NCBI RefSeq assembly: GCF_004193175.1
Contig: NZ_SAUH01000001.1
Span: forward strand, 1,467,501-1,531,500
Direction of reading: 5' to 3'
DNA: 64,000 nt
DNA from: Streptomyces sp. RFCAC02
Lineage (GTDB): Bacteria; Actinomycetota; Actinomycetes; Streptomycetales; Streptomycetaceae
Shown here: in pieces, positions 16,875 through 25,358 of the stretch
Layout of the letters: every line of letters starts with the position of its first letter
How positions within the stretch are numbered: position 1 is the first letter of the stretch
Notes under the pieces: model-generated
Databases searched by the model: none
What the model saw: only the letters and a program-made list of their open reading frames with translations
What the model was told of the DNA's origin: nothing
Position numbers and translations under genes: made by a program

Positions 16875-17711
16875 GTGGAAGGCCCCGAGGCCGTGCACAC
16901 CGTGCTGGAGGAGGCCGCGCGGCTCGACGTGCCCGTGCACCGCATCAGCCAGGGCAGCGGCGTGTGGATGCTGACCGACGCCGAGATCACCGAGATGGTG
17001 GCCGCGTGCGAGGCCGCCGGCGTCGAGCTGTGCCTGTTCACCGGGCCGCGCGGCACCTGGGACATCGGCGGCTCGACCCGCACCCTCTCCGGCGGCGCGG
17101 GGCTGCGGGCGCGCGGCCAGAGCGCGGTGGCCGGCTGCGTGGAGGACGCGCTGCGCGCGACCGCGCTCGGGGTGCGCTGCCTGCTGGTCGCCGACGAGGG
17201 CGTGCTGTGGCTGCTGCACCGGCTGCGCGCGGACGGCACGCTGCCCGCGGACACGACGTTCAAGGTGTCCGCGCTGATCGGCCCCGTGAACCCGGCGGCC
17301 GTCGCGGTCCACGAGCGGCTCGGCGCCGACTCGGTGAACGTCCCGTCGGACCTGACGCTCGAACACCTCACGGAGATACGCCGGGTCACGGGCGTGCCGC
17401 TCGACTTCTACCTGGAGGCGCCCGACGACCTCGGCGGCTACGTCCGGATGTACGACATCGCCGAGCTGATCCGCAGGGGTGGCCCGATCTACCTCAAGTT
17501 CGGCCTCAGCAAGGCGCCCGGCATCTACCCGTACGGCGGGCACCTGCGGGACGTCACGCTCGCCACCGCCAGGGAGCGGGTGCGGCGCGGCCGGCTGGCC
17601 CTCGACCTGCTGGCCCGGCTGGGCGCCGACACCGGCATGGCCGAGCCCGGCTCACGCCTCCCCCGGCCGCTGACCCGCTTCCCCGTCCCCGAGGCCGACC
17701 GCACGGCCTGA
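16875..17711 (+). CDS. Uncharacterised protein with apparent N-terminal frameshift
   Basis: A 278-residue uninterrupted frame from GTG 16875. Translation upstream in the same frame continues with plausible coding sequence (FPDGGLWRTEIPS), but the only good start is GTG 16729, preceded by GGGAG, in a different frame; joining the two needs one extra base between about 16745 and 16770. The protein has TIM-barrel-like periodicity (VHRISQGSG, LCLFTGPRGTWD, CLLVADEG) and may belong to the peptidase-U32-like group, though I am not sure. It lies between a dehydrogenase and a sugar importer. Either a sequencing error in a C-run or a real 5' frameshift is present. Confidence 0.6.
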   Translation: MEGPEAVHTVLEEAARLDVPVHRISQGSGVWMLTDAEITEMVAACEAAGVELCLFTGPRGTWDIGGSTRTLSGGAGLRARGQSAVAGCVEDALRATALGVRCLLVADEGVLWLLHRLRADGTLPADTTFKVSALIGPVNPAAVAVHERLGADSVNVPSDLTLEHLTEIRRVTGVPLDFYLEAPDDLGGYVRMYDIAELIRRGGPIYLKFGLSKAPGIYPYGGHLRDVTLATARERVRRGRLALDLLARLGADTGMAEPGSRLPRPLTRFPVPEADRTA

Positions 17712-17802
17712 CACCCCCCGCACCGCCGAGGAACAGCGCGACCGCACCGCACGGAAAGAGGAACGCACCGGCACGACCCACCGACCGAAGGACGTGGTCC
17801 GC

Positions 17803-18921
17803 ATGCCCCGTGTCCGCTCCGCAGCGCGCGCCGCCTCGCTCGCAGCCGCCCTCGCCCTCGTCCTCGCCGCCTGCGGCCAGGACAGCGAGGGCGGTTCCGA
17901 GGACCGCAGAGAAGCCGGCGAGGAGGGCGGGACCGTCGGCATCGCGATGCCGACCCGCTCCTCCGAACGCTGGATCGCCGATGGCGAGAACATGGTCGCC
18001 CAGTTCGAGGAGGCCGGGTACGACACCGACCTCCAGTACGGCGAGGACCAGATCGAGACCCAGATCAGTCAGATCGAGAACATGATCGGCCAGGGTGTGG
18101 ACCTCCTGGTGATCGCCGCGATCAACGGGGCGTCCCTCGGCAACGTCCTCCAGCAGGCGGCCGACGCCGGCATCCCCGTCGTCAGCTACGACCGGCTCCT
18201 GCTGAACTCCGACCACGTGGACTGCTACGCCACGTTCGACAACGAGAAGGTCGGCCGCCTCCAGGGCCAGTACATCGTGGACGCGCTCGGGCTGACCGAG
18301 GGCGGCGACGAGGGGCCGTTCAGCATCGAGCTGTTCGCCGGCTCGTCGGACGACAACAACACCCGCTACTTCTTCAACGGCGCGATGAGCGTCCTCGAGC
18401 CCTACCTGGACAGCGGGCAGCTCGTCGTGCGGTCCGGGCAGACCGAGCTGAACCAGCTCACCACCGAGCGGTGGAGCGGCGCAGAGGCGCAGGACCGCAT
18501 GGACGACATCCTCACCGCGGACTACCGCACCGAGCGCCTCGACGCCATCCTCTCCCCCTACGACGGCATCTCCCTGGGCGTCCTCGCAGCCGTCGAGGCG
18601 GTCGGCTACGGGACCGCCGACCAGCCGCTGCCCGTCATCACCGGGCAGGACGCGGAGGTGGCGTCCCTCCAGTCCATTATCGCGGGCGAGCAGACCCAGA
18701 CCGTCTACAAGGACACCCGCGAACTCGCCCGCCGGGCCGTCGCGATGGGCGACGCGCTGCTCAGCGGCGAGGAGTGCGAGGCCAACGACACGGAGACGTA
18801 CGACAACGGCAACAAGGTCGTCCCCGCCTACCTCCTCGAACCCGTCAGCATCGACGCGGACAACTGGCAGCTCGTCATCGAGGACGGCTACTACACCGAG
18901 GCGGACCTCGGCCTCGACTGA
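17803..18921 (+). CDS. chvE: Monosaccharide ABC transporter substrate-binding lipoprotein (ChvE family)
   Basis: A 372-residue lipoprotein with lipobox LAAC near residue 23 and a periplasmic-binding-protein fold of the ChvE/XylF class (VGIAMPTRSSERWIADGENM, IAAINGASLGNVLQQA, ITGQDAEVASLQSIIAGEQ, TVYKDTRELA). It binds aldose monosaccharides such as galactose, arabinose or glucose outside the membrane. ATG 17803 has AAGGA about 10 bp upstream; GTG 17794 is too close to it. It is followed by the ATPase and permease genes, completing the importer. Confidence 0.88.
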   Translation: MPRVRSAARAASLAAALALVLAACGQDSEGGSEDRREAGEEGGTVGIAMPTRSSERWIADGENMVAQFEEAGYDTDLQYGEDQIETQISQIENMIGQGVDLLVIAAINGASLGNVLQQAADAGIPVVSYDRLLLNSDHVDCYATFDNEKVGRLQGQYIVDALGLTEGGDEGPFSIELFAGSSDDNNTRYFFNGAMSVLEPYLDSGQLVVRSGQTELNQLTTERWSGAEAQDRMDDILTADYRTERLDAILSPYDGISLGVLAAVEAVGYGTADQPLPVITGQDAEVASLQSIIAGEQTQTVYKDTRELARRAVAMGDALLSGEECEANDTETYDNGNKVVPAYLLEPVSIDADNWQLVIEDGYYTEADLGLD

Positions 18922-18975
18922 CACCGCCGCGTTCCCCATCGGACAGCCGCCTTTTCCTACGGAGAGGAGCCCGCG

Positions 18976-20556
18976 ATGGAGCGGCATGTGCTGGAGATGC
19001 GCGGCATCACCAAGACGTTTCCCGGGGTGCGCGCCCTGGACGGGGTGAGCATGACGGTGCGGCACGGCGAGATCCACGCGGTCTGCGGGGAGAACGGCGC
19101 CGGCAAGTCCACCCTGATGAAGATCCTCAGCGGCGTGCACCCGCACGGCAGTTACGAGGGGGAGATCCTCCTCGACGGCGAGCCGTGCGCGTTCCGCGAC
19201 ATCCGCGCGAGCGAGCGGCGCGGCATCGTCATCATCCACCAGGAGCTGGCCCTCGTCCCCCAGCTCTCGATCGCCGAGAACGTGTTCCTCGGCAACGAAC
19301 GGGCCGGCCGCGCCGGGATCATCCGCTGGTCCGAGACCCTCCGCGAGACGGAACGACTGATGCGGCGCGTCGGCCTCGCGGAACGCCCGGCGACCCGGGT
19401 CGCGGGGCTCGGCGTGGGCCGCCAGCAGCTCGTGGAGATCGCGAAGGCCCTGGCCAAGCGCGTCAGGCTGCTGATCCTCGACGAGCCGACGGCGGCGCTC
19501 AACGACGAGGACAGCGCGAAGCTCCTCGGCCTCGTCCGGGAGCTGCGCGACCAGGGCATCGCGTGCGTCCTCATCAGCCACAAGCTGGGCGAGGTGCTGA
19601 GCGTCGCCGACTCGGTGACGGTGCTGCGCGACGGCCGCAGCACGGGGACACTCCCCGTGCGGCCCTCCCCCGGCGCCCCGGCCGTGCTGACCGAGGACCG
19701 GATCATCCGCGACATGGTGGGCCGCGAACTCGACCGGTACTACCCCGAGCGCGTCCCCTACACGGGCGAGCGGGCCGGGCAGGTCGCGCTGCGGGTGCGG
19801 GACTGGACGGTCCGCCACCCGCTGGACGAGCGGCGGCGGGTCGTGGACTCGGTGTCGTTCGACGTGCGGTACGGCGAGATCCTCGGCCTGGCCGGGCTCA
19901 TGGGCGCGGGGCGGACGGAGCTGGCGATGAGCCTGTTCGGGCGCTCCTTCGGCCGGTACGAGCGGGGCACGGTCGCGCTGCACGGGCGCGAGGTGTCCAC
20001 CAGGACCGTTCCCGAGGCGATCGGGCACGGGCTCGCGTACGTCACCGAGGACCGCAAGACGTTCGGCCTGAACCTGGCCGACACGGTGGGCCGCAACATC
20101 TCGCTGGCCGGTCTCGCCCGCATCACGCGGCGCGGCCTGGTGGACCAGCACGCCGAGACGCGGCTCGCGGAGCGGTTCCGCGACACGATGCGGATCAGGA
20201 CGCCCAGCGTCTTCGAGCCGGTCGGCCGGCTCTCGGGCGGCAACCAGCAGAAGGTCGTGCTGTCCGGCTGGATCCACACCGAGCCGGACGTGCTGATCCT
20301 CGACGAGCCGACGCGCGGCATCGACGTGGGCGCCAGGTCGGAGATCTACACGGTCATCGGACGGCTCGCCGCCGAGGGCAGGGCGGTCGTCGTGATCTCC
20401 TCCGAGCTGGCCGAACTCCTCGGCCTGTGCGACCGGATCGCCGTCCTGGCCGGCGGCCGCCTCACCGGCGTCCTGGACCGCGCGGAGGCCGGCCAGGAGT
20501 CCCTGATGCGCCTGATGACGAGCACCGGCGGGGGCGCCGGGGAGAGGGAGGCGTGA
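18976..20556 (+). CDS. mmsA: Monosaccharide ABC transporter ATP-binding protein (MmsA/GguA)
   Basis: A 526-residue tandem ABC ATPase of the sugar-import class. The first domain has Walker A GENGAGKST near residue 38, a degenerate signature GVGRQQLVEIAKAL, and Walker B LLILDEPTAAL. The second has the atypical Walker A GLMGAGRTE, signature LSGGNQQKV, and Walker B LILDEPTRGIDV. This pairing of one canonical and one degenerate site is normal for the family. It energises uptake with MmsB and ChvE; the next gene starts 1 bp after the stop. Confidence 0.92.
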   Translation: MERHVLEMRGITKTFPGVRALDGVSMTVRHGEIHAVCGENGAGKSTLMKILSGVHPHGSYEGEILLDGEPCAFRDIRASERRGIVIIHQELALVPQLSIAENVFLGNERAGRAGIIRWSETLRETERLMRRVGLAERPATRVAGLGVGRQQLVEIAKALAKRVRLLILDEPTAALNDEDSAKLLGLVRELRDQGIACVLISHKLGEVLSVADSVTVLRDGRSTGTLPVRPSPGAPAVLTEDRIIRDMVGRELDRYYPERVPYTGERAGQVALRVRDWTVRHPLDERRRVVDSVSFDVRYGEILGLAGLMGAGRTELAMSLFGRSFGRYERGTVALHGREVSTRTVPEAIGHGLAYVTEDRKTFGLNLADTVGRNISLAGLARITRRGLVDQHAETRLAERFRDTMRIRTPSVFEPVGRLSGGNQQKVVLSGWIHTEPDVLILDEPTRGIDVGARSEIYTVIGRLAAEGRAVVVISSELAELLGLCDRIAVLAGGRLTGVLDRAEAGQESLMRLMTSTGGGAGEREA

Positions 20557-20557
20557 C

Positions 20558-21787
20558 ATGACGGGCACCACCACCGGCCCCGGCCGGAACCGGGAGGGCG
20601 CGGCACGGGGCGGCCCCGCCGCCCAGGCGCTCGGCGCCCTGCGCGCGAACATGCGCCAGTGGGGCATGCTCATCGCGCTCGCGGCCTTGCTGATCGTGTT
20701 CCAGATCTGGACGGGCGGCGACATCCTCCTGCCCCGCAACGTCAGCAACCTCATCAACCAGAACGGCTACATCCTGATCCTCGCGATCGGGATGATGATC
20801 GTCATCATCAACGGGCACATCGACCTGTCCGTGGGGTCCGTGGCCGGCTTCAGCGGGGCGGTGGCGGCCGTCCTGATCCTGGAGCACGGCATGCCGTGGC
20901 AGCTCGCGCTCGTCGCCGCCCTTCTCACCGGCGCGGCGATCGGCGCGTGGCAGGGCTTCTGGATCGCGTACGTGGGCCTGCCGTCGTTCATCGTCACCCT
21001 GGCCGGAATGCTGCTGTTCCGGGGCGCGACCCGCATCCTGCTGGAGGGCCGCACCTGGTCCGGGCTGCCGCAGGGCTTCCAGGACATCAACCAGGGATTC
21101 CTCCCCGAGGCGGGACCGGACACCAACTACCACAACCTCACCGTCCTCCTCGGGGTGGCCGTCTGCGCGGCGGTCGTGGCGCAGGAGTGGCGCCGCAGGA
21201 AGCAGCAGCGCGCGTACGACCTGGACGTTCCGGCCACGCCGCTGTTCTGGCTGAAATGCGCCGCCATCGTGGCGGCCGTCATGGCGTTCACGATGACCCT
21301 GGCGAGCTACCGCGGCGCGCCCGTCGTCCTGCTGATCCTCGGCGGGCTGCTGGTGCTGCTGAGCTGGGTCATGCGGGACTCGGTGATCGGCCGGCACGTC
21401 TACGCCCTGGGCGGGAACCGGGCCGCGGCCCAGCTCTCCGGCGTGCGCGACCGCCGCGTCACGATGACCGTGTTCGTGACGATGGGCGTCCTCGCGGCGC
21501 TGGCCGGCTGCGTCTTCACGGCCCGCACCGGCACCGCCACCACCGGCGCGGGCAACCTGTTCGAGCTGGAGGCCATCGCGGCGGCGTTCATCGGCGGCGC
21601 GTCGATGAGCGGCGGCGTCGGCACGGTCCTCGGCGCCGTCATCGGCGGCCTGGTCCTCGGCGTCCTCGACAACGGCATGCAGCTCCTCACCATCGGCGAG
21701 GACTGGCAGCAGGTCATCAAGGGCCTGGTGCTGCTGCTCGCGGTCGCGTTCGACGTGTGGAACAAGCGCAGGTCCGCCGTGCGGTGA
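20558..21787 (+). CDS. mmsB: Monosaccharide ABC transporter permease (MmsB/GguB)
   Basis: A 409-residue multi-helix permease of the RbsC/XylH branch. Conserved blocks include NLINQNGYILILAIGMMIVI, GHIDLSVGSVAGFSGA, PSFIVTLAGM and IGGASMSGGVGTVLGAVIGG. The length, with a long loop around residues 165-225, fits the GguB/MmsB subgroup rather than RbsC. GAGAGGGAGG overlaps the end of the ATPase gene, so the three importer genes are translated from one mRNA. Confidence 0.92.
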   Translation: MTGTTTGPGRNREGAARGGPAAQALGALRANMRQWGMLIALAALLIVFQIWTGGDILLPRNVSNLINQNGYILILAIGMMIVIINGHIDLSVGSVAGFSGAVAAVLILEHGMPWQLALVAALLTGAAIGAWQGFWIAYVGLPSFIVTLAGMLLFRGATRILLEGRTWSGLPQGFQDINQGFLPEAGPDTNYHNLTVLLGVAVCAAVVAQEWRRRKQQRAYDLDVPATPLFWLKCAAIVAAVMAFTMTLASYRGAPVVLLILGGLLVLLSWVMRDSVIGRHVYALGGNRAAAQLSGVRDRRVTMTVFVTMGVLAALAGCVFTARTGTATTGAGNLFELEAIAAAFIGGASMSGGVGTVLGAVIGGLVLGVLDNGMQLLTIGEDWQQVIKGLVLLLAVAFDVWNKRRSAVR

Positions 21788-21965
21788 CGGCCGGGCGGCC
21801 CGGCGCAGGGGCCGGTTCCGGGGCGGGGAACGGGGGGCGCTACGGTCGGAGTACCGGGCGTGACGCCACGTTCCCCGCGCCGGTGCCCCGTGCCCCCACT
21901 CCCCCGGACCGCCGCTCCCCGCCGGTCCGCCGACCCGTCAACCGTCCCCGAAGGAGCAGCGCCCC

Positions 21966-23018
21966 ATGTCCACGACCCGACGCGAAGTCTTCGGCCGGCT
22001 GGCCGACGGCACCGACGTGCACCGCTGGACGCTGGAGCGCGGCGGCACCCTCCTGCGGGTGCTCGACTACGGCGGCATCGTGCAGACCCTGGAGCGCCCC
22101 GACCGCACGGGGCACGTGGCCAACCTCTCGCTCGGCTTCCCCGACCTGGTGTCCTACACCACCGCCTCGCCGTACTTCGGCGCGCTCATCGGCCGCTACG
22201 GCAACCGCATCGCCGAAGGCCGCTTCACGCTCGACGGCACGACGTACCACCTGCCGGTCAACGACGGCCCCAACAGCCTCCACGGCGGCGAGGACGGCTT
22301 CGACAAACGCGTCTGGGACGTGCGCCCGAACGGCGGCCACGGCCTCACCCTCGCCCTCACCAGCCCGCACGGCGACCAGGGCTACCCCGGGCGGCTGGAC
22401 GTCGAGGTGGACTACACGCTCGGCGAGGACGGGAGCCTCCGCATCGACTACCGGGCCGTCACCGACGCCCCCACCGTGGTCAACCTCACGAGCCACATCT
22501 ACTTCAACCTGGCCGGCGAGGGCAGCGGCGGCGTCGGCGACCACCGGCTCGGACTCGCCGCCGCCCACTACACACCGGTGGACGAGCACCTGATCCCGAC
22601 CGGCGAGATCGCCCCGGTGGCCGGGACGCCGTTCGACTTCCGCCGCGCCAAGCCCGTCGGCCGCGACCTGCGCGACGGCCACCCGCAGCTCCTGCGCGCC
22701 CAGGGCTACGACCACAACATGCTGCTCGACAAGGGCGTCACCGAGGAGCCGGAGCACGCCGCGACACTGTACGACCCGGGCTCGGGCCGGCTCATGACCG
22801 TCGCGACGACCGAGCCCGCGCTCCAGCTCTACAGCGGCAACTTCCTCGACGGCACGCTCACCGGCGGCTCGGGCCGCGCGTACCGGCAGACGGACGCGCT
22901 GTGCCTGGAGACCCAGCACTGCCCGGACTCCCCGAACCGGCCGTCGTTCCCCAGCACCGTGCTGCGCCCGGGCGAGACGTACCGGTCCAGCACGGTCTAC
23001 GCGTTCGCCGTGCGCTGA
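21966..23018 (+). CDS. galM: Aldose 1-epimerase (mutarotase)
   Basis: A 350-residue galactose-mutarotase-fold enzyme. Typical motifs are the FGALIGRYGNRIA block near residue 68, NSLHGG near 102 with the first conserved His, NLTSHIYFNL near 175 with the second catalytic His, and LETQHCPDSPN near 318. It interconverts alpha and beta anomers of aldoses, feeding the dehydrogenases upstream. It is 178 bp after the permease; an independent promoter in that gap is possible. GGAGC precedes the ATG. Confidence 0.88.
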   Translation: MSTTRREVFGRLADGTDVHRWTLERGGTLLRVLDYGGIVQTLERPDRTGHVANLSLGFPDLVSYTTASPYFGALIGRYGNRIAEGRFTLDGTTYHLPVNDGPNSLHGGEDGFDKRVWDVRPNGGHGLTLALTSPHGDQGYPGRLDVEVDYTLGEDGSLRIDYRAVTDAPTVVNLTSHIYFNLAGEGSGGVGDHRLGLAAAHYTPVDEHLIPTGEIAPVAGTPFDFRRAKPVGRDLRDGHPQLLRAQGYDHNMLLDKGVTEEPEHAATLYDPGSGRLMTVATTEPALQLYSGNFLDGTLTGGSGRAYRQTDALCLETQHCPDSPNRPSFPSTVLRPGETYRSSTVYAFAVR

Positions 23019-23034
23019 GGCCCGTCCGGGCGCG

Positions 23035-23673
23035 TCAGTCGGACGTGGCGAGGCGCAGGCCGAGGCCGACGATGACCGTGCCGGTGACGCGATCCAGCAC
23101 ACGCCGGGCGGCGGGCCGCCGCAGCCGGTCCCGCAGCGTCCGTGCCAGGCCGATCAGCGCGGTCGACCAGACGAGCCCCAGCAGGACGTGCACGCCGGCG
23201 AGCAGGACCCCCGTGGCGAAGTGCGGGGCGCCGGCCGGGACGAACTGCGGCAGGACGGCGACGTAGAAGACGCCGACCTTCGGGTTGAGGAGGTTCGTGA
23301 CCAGCCCCTGCCGCCATCCGGCGAACAGGCCGTCGCGGGCGGGACGGCCGTCCCGCGTCTCCCCGGGCCGGCCGTCCCGGCGGCGCAGCGTCTCCCACAC
23401 CATCCGTCCACCGAGCCACAGGAGGTAGGCGACGCCGGCCCAGCGCAGCAGCTCGTACGCCATCCGGGAGGCGGTCAGCAGGGCCGTCAGCCCGAGCGAG
23501 GTGAGGGTTCCCCACAGCAGGGTCCCGGCCTGGATCCCGAGGACCACGCCCCAGGCACGCCGGCGGTGACCGAGGGCGGCGGTGCGGAGGATGAGCGCGG
23601 TGTCGATACCGGGGGTGACGGTGAGCAGCCCGACGACGAGCACGAAGGACCACAGAGCGCTACCCGTTCCCAT
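23035..23673 (-). CDS. LysE-family amino-acid/metabolite exporter
   Basis: A 212-residue membrane protein with about six hydrophobic helices. The N-terminal block VVGLLTVTPGIDTALILRTA and central RQGLVTNLLNPKVGVFYVAVLPQFV are characteristic of the LysE/RhtB superfamily. It should export an amino acid or small polar metabolite. ATG 23673 begins directly at the first helix; the longer ORF to 23814 would add an implausible basic leader. It is convergent with galM and divergent from the secreted protein at 23813. Confidence 0.85.
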   Translation of the reverse strand: MGTGSALWSFVLVVGLLTVTPGIDTALILRTAALGHRRRAWGVVLGIQAGTLLWGTLTSLGLTALLTASRMAYELLRWAGVAYLLWLGGRMVWETLRRRDGRPGETRDGRPARDGLFAGWRQGLVTNLLNPKVGVFYVAVLPQFVPAGAPHFATGVLLAGVHVLLGLVWSTALIGLARTLRDRLRRPAARRVLDRVTGTVIVGLGLRLATSD

Positions 23674-23812
23674 ACGGCGGCACGCTACCCGCCCGGCCGC
23701 CCGGGTACGACCGCCGGCCGTCCGAAACACCGGAAGCGGTGCTTCCCGTTGCCTCTTTTTGGTAACACGCGCAACGTTCTCCCCCGGCCGCCGTCCCCCT
23801 AGCATCTCAGCC

Positions 23813-24763
23813 ATGCAGATCAGCAGGATGATGCGTGCAACCGCCGGACTGGGATTGACACTTGCCGCCGCGTTGACCGGGGCGGTCGGGGTCGGGACGG
23901 GCGCGGCGCAGGCCGACGACAGCCGGCAGGCGGCCGAGGAGCAGCTGCTCCACTACAACCACGCCTACGCGGTGGTCAGCCGGGAGACGGCCGACGCCAT
24001 CGAGAACTCGGAGTTCCTGCGGGACTTCGCCTCCTTCGAGGTACGTGAGACGGTCGCGGGCGACCTGACCTGGACCGGCCGCTATCTGTACGGCAGCGAG
24101 ACGTACCTCGAGTTCTTCGGCGAGGGCGACCTGCCCGGTGACGACGCCCTGTACGGCGCCTCCGGCCTCGCCCTGTCCACCGAGACCGCCGGCGGCCTGG
24201 CGACGGTGACCGAGAACCTCGCGGACCTCGGCATCACCGAGCCCGCCGAGTACCTGCAGACCCGCGACTTCGGTGACGGCGTCCGCGTGCCGTGGTTCGA
24301 CACGATCCGCACCACGGGCGTGCTGTACGACGCGTTCGACCCCTGGGCGATGGAGTACCAGCCGGAGTACTTCGCCGACCCGCGCAGCAACACCGGTCCC
24401 GCGAGCTACCCGGGTGACACCAGCCGTGCCCGGTACCTGCCCGACACGTACCAGGACCACCTGATGAAGGACGTCACGGCGATCCGCATCGCGGTCCCCG
24501 AGCGCGACCTCGACAACACCGTCCCGCTCCTGGAGGCCGGCGGCTTCGACGTCGAGACCCTGAGCAACGGCAGCGTCGTCGTGAACGACGGTCTCACCGA
24601 GATACGGCTCGACCCGGTCGCGCTGGAGGACGTCGGCCTGCGGTCGATCGAGCTGTCGCTCAACGAGTACCAGCGCTACATGACCGAGGAGCAGATCGGC
24701 GACTCGACCCTGTCGATCGGCCCCGGTGCCAGCGCCGTGTGGACCTTCGAAGGCCACCGGTGA
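23813..24763 (+). CDS. Secreted DUF5829 family protein
   Basis: A 316-residue protein with a Sec signal peptide (cleavage after AAQA, about residue 36). The mature part, LHYNHAYAVVSRETADAI, then LTWTGRYLYGSETYLEFFG, matches the DUF5829 family as I remember it; function is unknown. A TAGCAT -10 box at 23800-23805 is only 7 bp from the ATG, so the mRNA is probably leaderless. The gene is monocistronic, closed by the strong hairpin at 24790. The fold hints at a glyoxalase-like domain, which is speculative. Confidence 0.75.
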   Translation: MQISRMMRATAGLGLTLAAALTGAVGVGTGAAQADDSRQAAEEQLLHYNHAYAVVSRETADAIENSEFLRDFASFEVRETVAGDLTWTGRYLYGSETYLEFFGEGDLPGDDALYGASGLALSTETAGGLATVTENLADLGITEPAEYLQTRDFGDGVRVPWFDTIRTTGVLYDAFDPWAMEYQPEYFADPRSNTGPASYPGDTSRARYLPDTYQDHLMKDVTAIRIAVPERDLDNTVPLLEAGGFDVETLSNGSVVVNDGLTEIRLDPVALEDVGLRSIELSLNEYQRYMTEEQIGDSTLSIGPGASAVWTFEGHR

Positions 24764-24789
24764 CCGTCTGACCCCCGCGTCGCACCCGC

Positions 24790-24829
24790 GCGCACGCCCC
24801 GGCCGGAAGTCTCCGGCCGGGGCGTGCGC
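24790..24829. terminator. Bidirectional 18-bp hairpin terminator
   Basis: Perfect 18-bp inverted repeat (24790-24807 with 24812-24829) with a 4-nt AGTC loop, lying between the convergent genes ending at 24763 and 24834. It has no T-run, as is common in Streptomyces. Confidence 0.85.
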
Positions 24830-24833
24830 CGTG

Positions 24834-25358
24834 TCAGTGCCGGCCGCCGCAGCAGGGGTGCGGGTCGGGGATCTCGAACGGTACGAACCGGCCGCCGCGT
24901 GACGGCGCCAGGCGCAGCAGCAGGTCCCCGGCGTCCCACTGCGGCCTGACGTGGTCCCGGGTCTCCAGGACGGCCGACGCGTCGGGGACGCCGCCGCCCA
25001 GGACGTCGGTCCGCGCGACGGCGGTGCGGTCGTACAGCTCGGCCAGGGTGAGGCTGCCGGTGAGGCCGTCCCAGCCGGGGAAGACCACCGCGCGGCCCGC
25101 CGTGCGGCGCTCCGCGGCGGTGAGCCACGGTGCCTCGGTGACCACCCGCAGCCCCTCCTCGGCCGCCGCCCCGGCCAGCGGCCCCGGGACGGGTCCCGGG
25201 CACACCAGGGCCAGGGCGACGCCGGGGTCCGGATCGCGCACGACGTGCGTGGTGGCGTACGCGCCGGCCGGCAGCGGGAGCCGGTCCGCCAGCCGGCGCA
25301 GCAGGTGGTCGGCCCGCTGGAGCGTGGTGATGCCCCCGATGAGGCCGATGGCGGTCAC
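24834..25358 (-). CDS. Uncharacterised protein coupled to the PHP gene
   Basis: A 174-residue protein of no family I recognise. Its GTG start (25356-25358) overlaps the TGA of the PHP gene by 4 bp (GTGA), so it is almost certainly translated by coupling. No signal peptide or membrane segment is visible. The C terminus HPCCGGRH could bind a metal, echoing the His-rich N terminus of its partner. Function is probably linked to the PHP protein; this is inference. Confidence 0.7.
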   Translation of the reverse strand: MTAIGLIGGITTLQRADHLLRRLADRLPLPAGAYATTHVVRDPDPGVALALVCPGPVPGPLAGAAAEEGLRVVTEAPWLTAAERRTAGRAVVFPGWDGLTGSLTLAELYDRTAVARTDVLGGGVPDASAVLETRDHVRPQWDAGDLLLRLAPSRGGRFVPFEIPDPHPCCGGRH

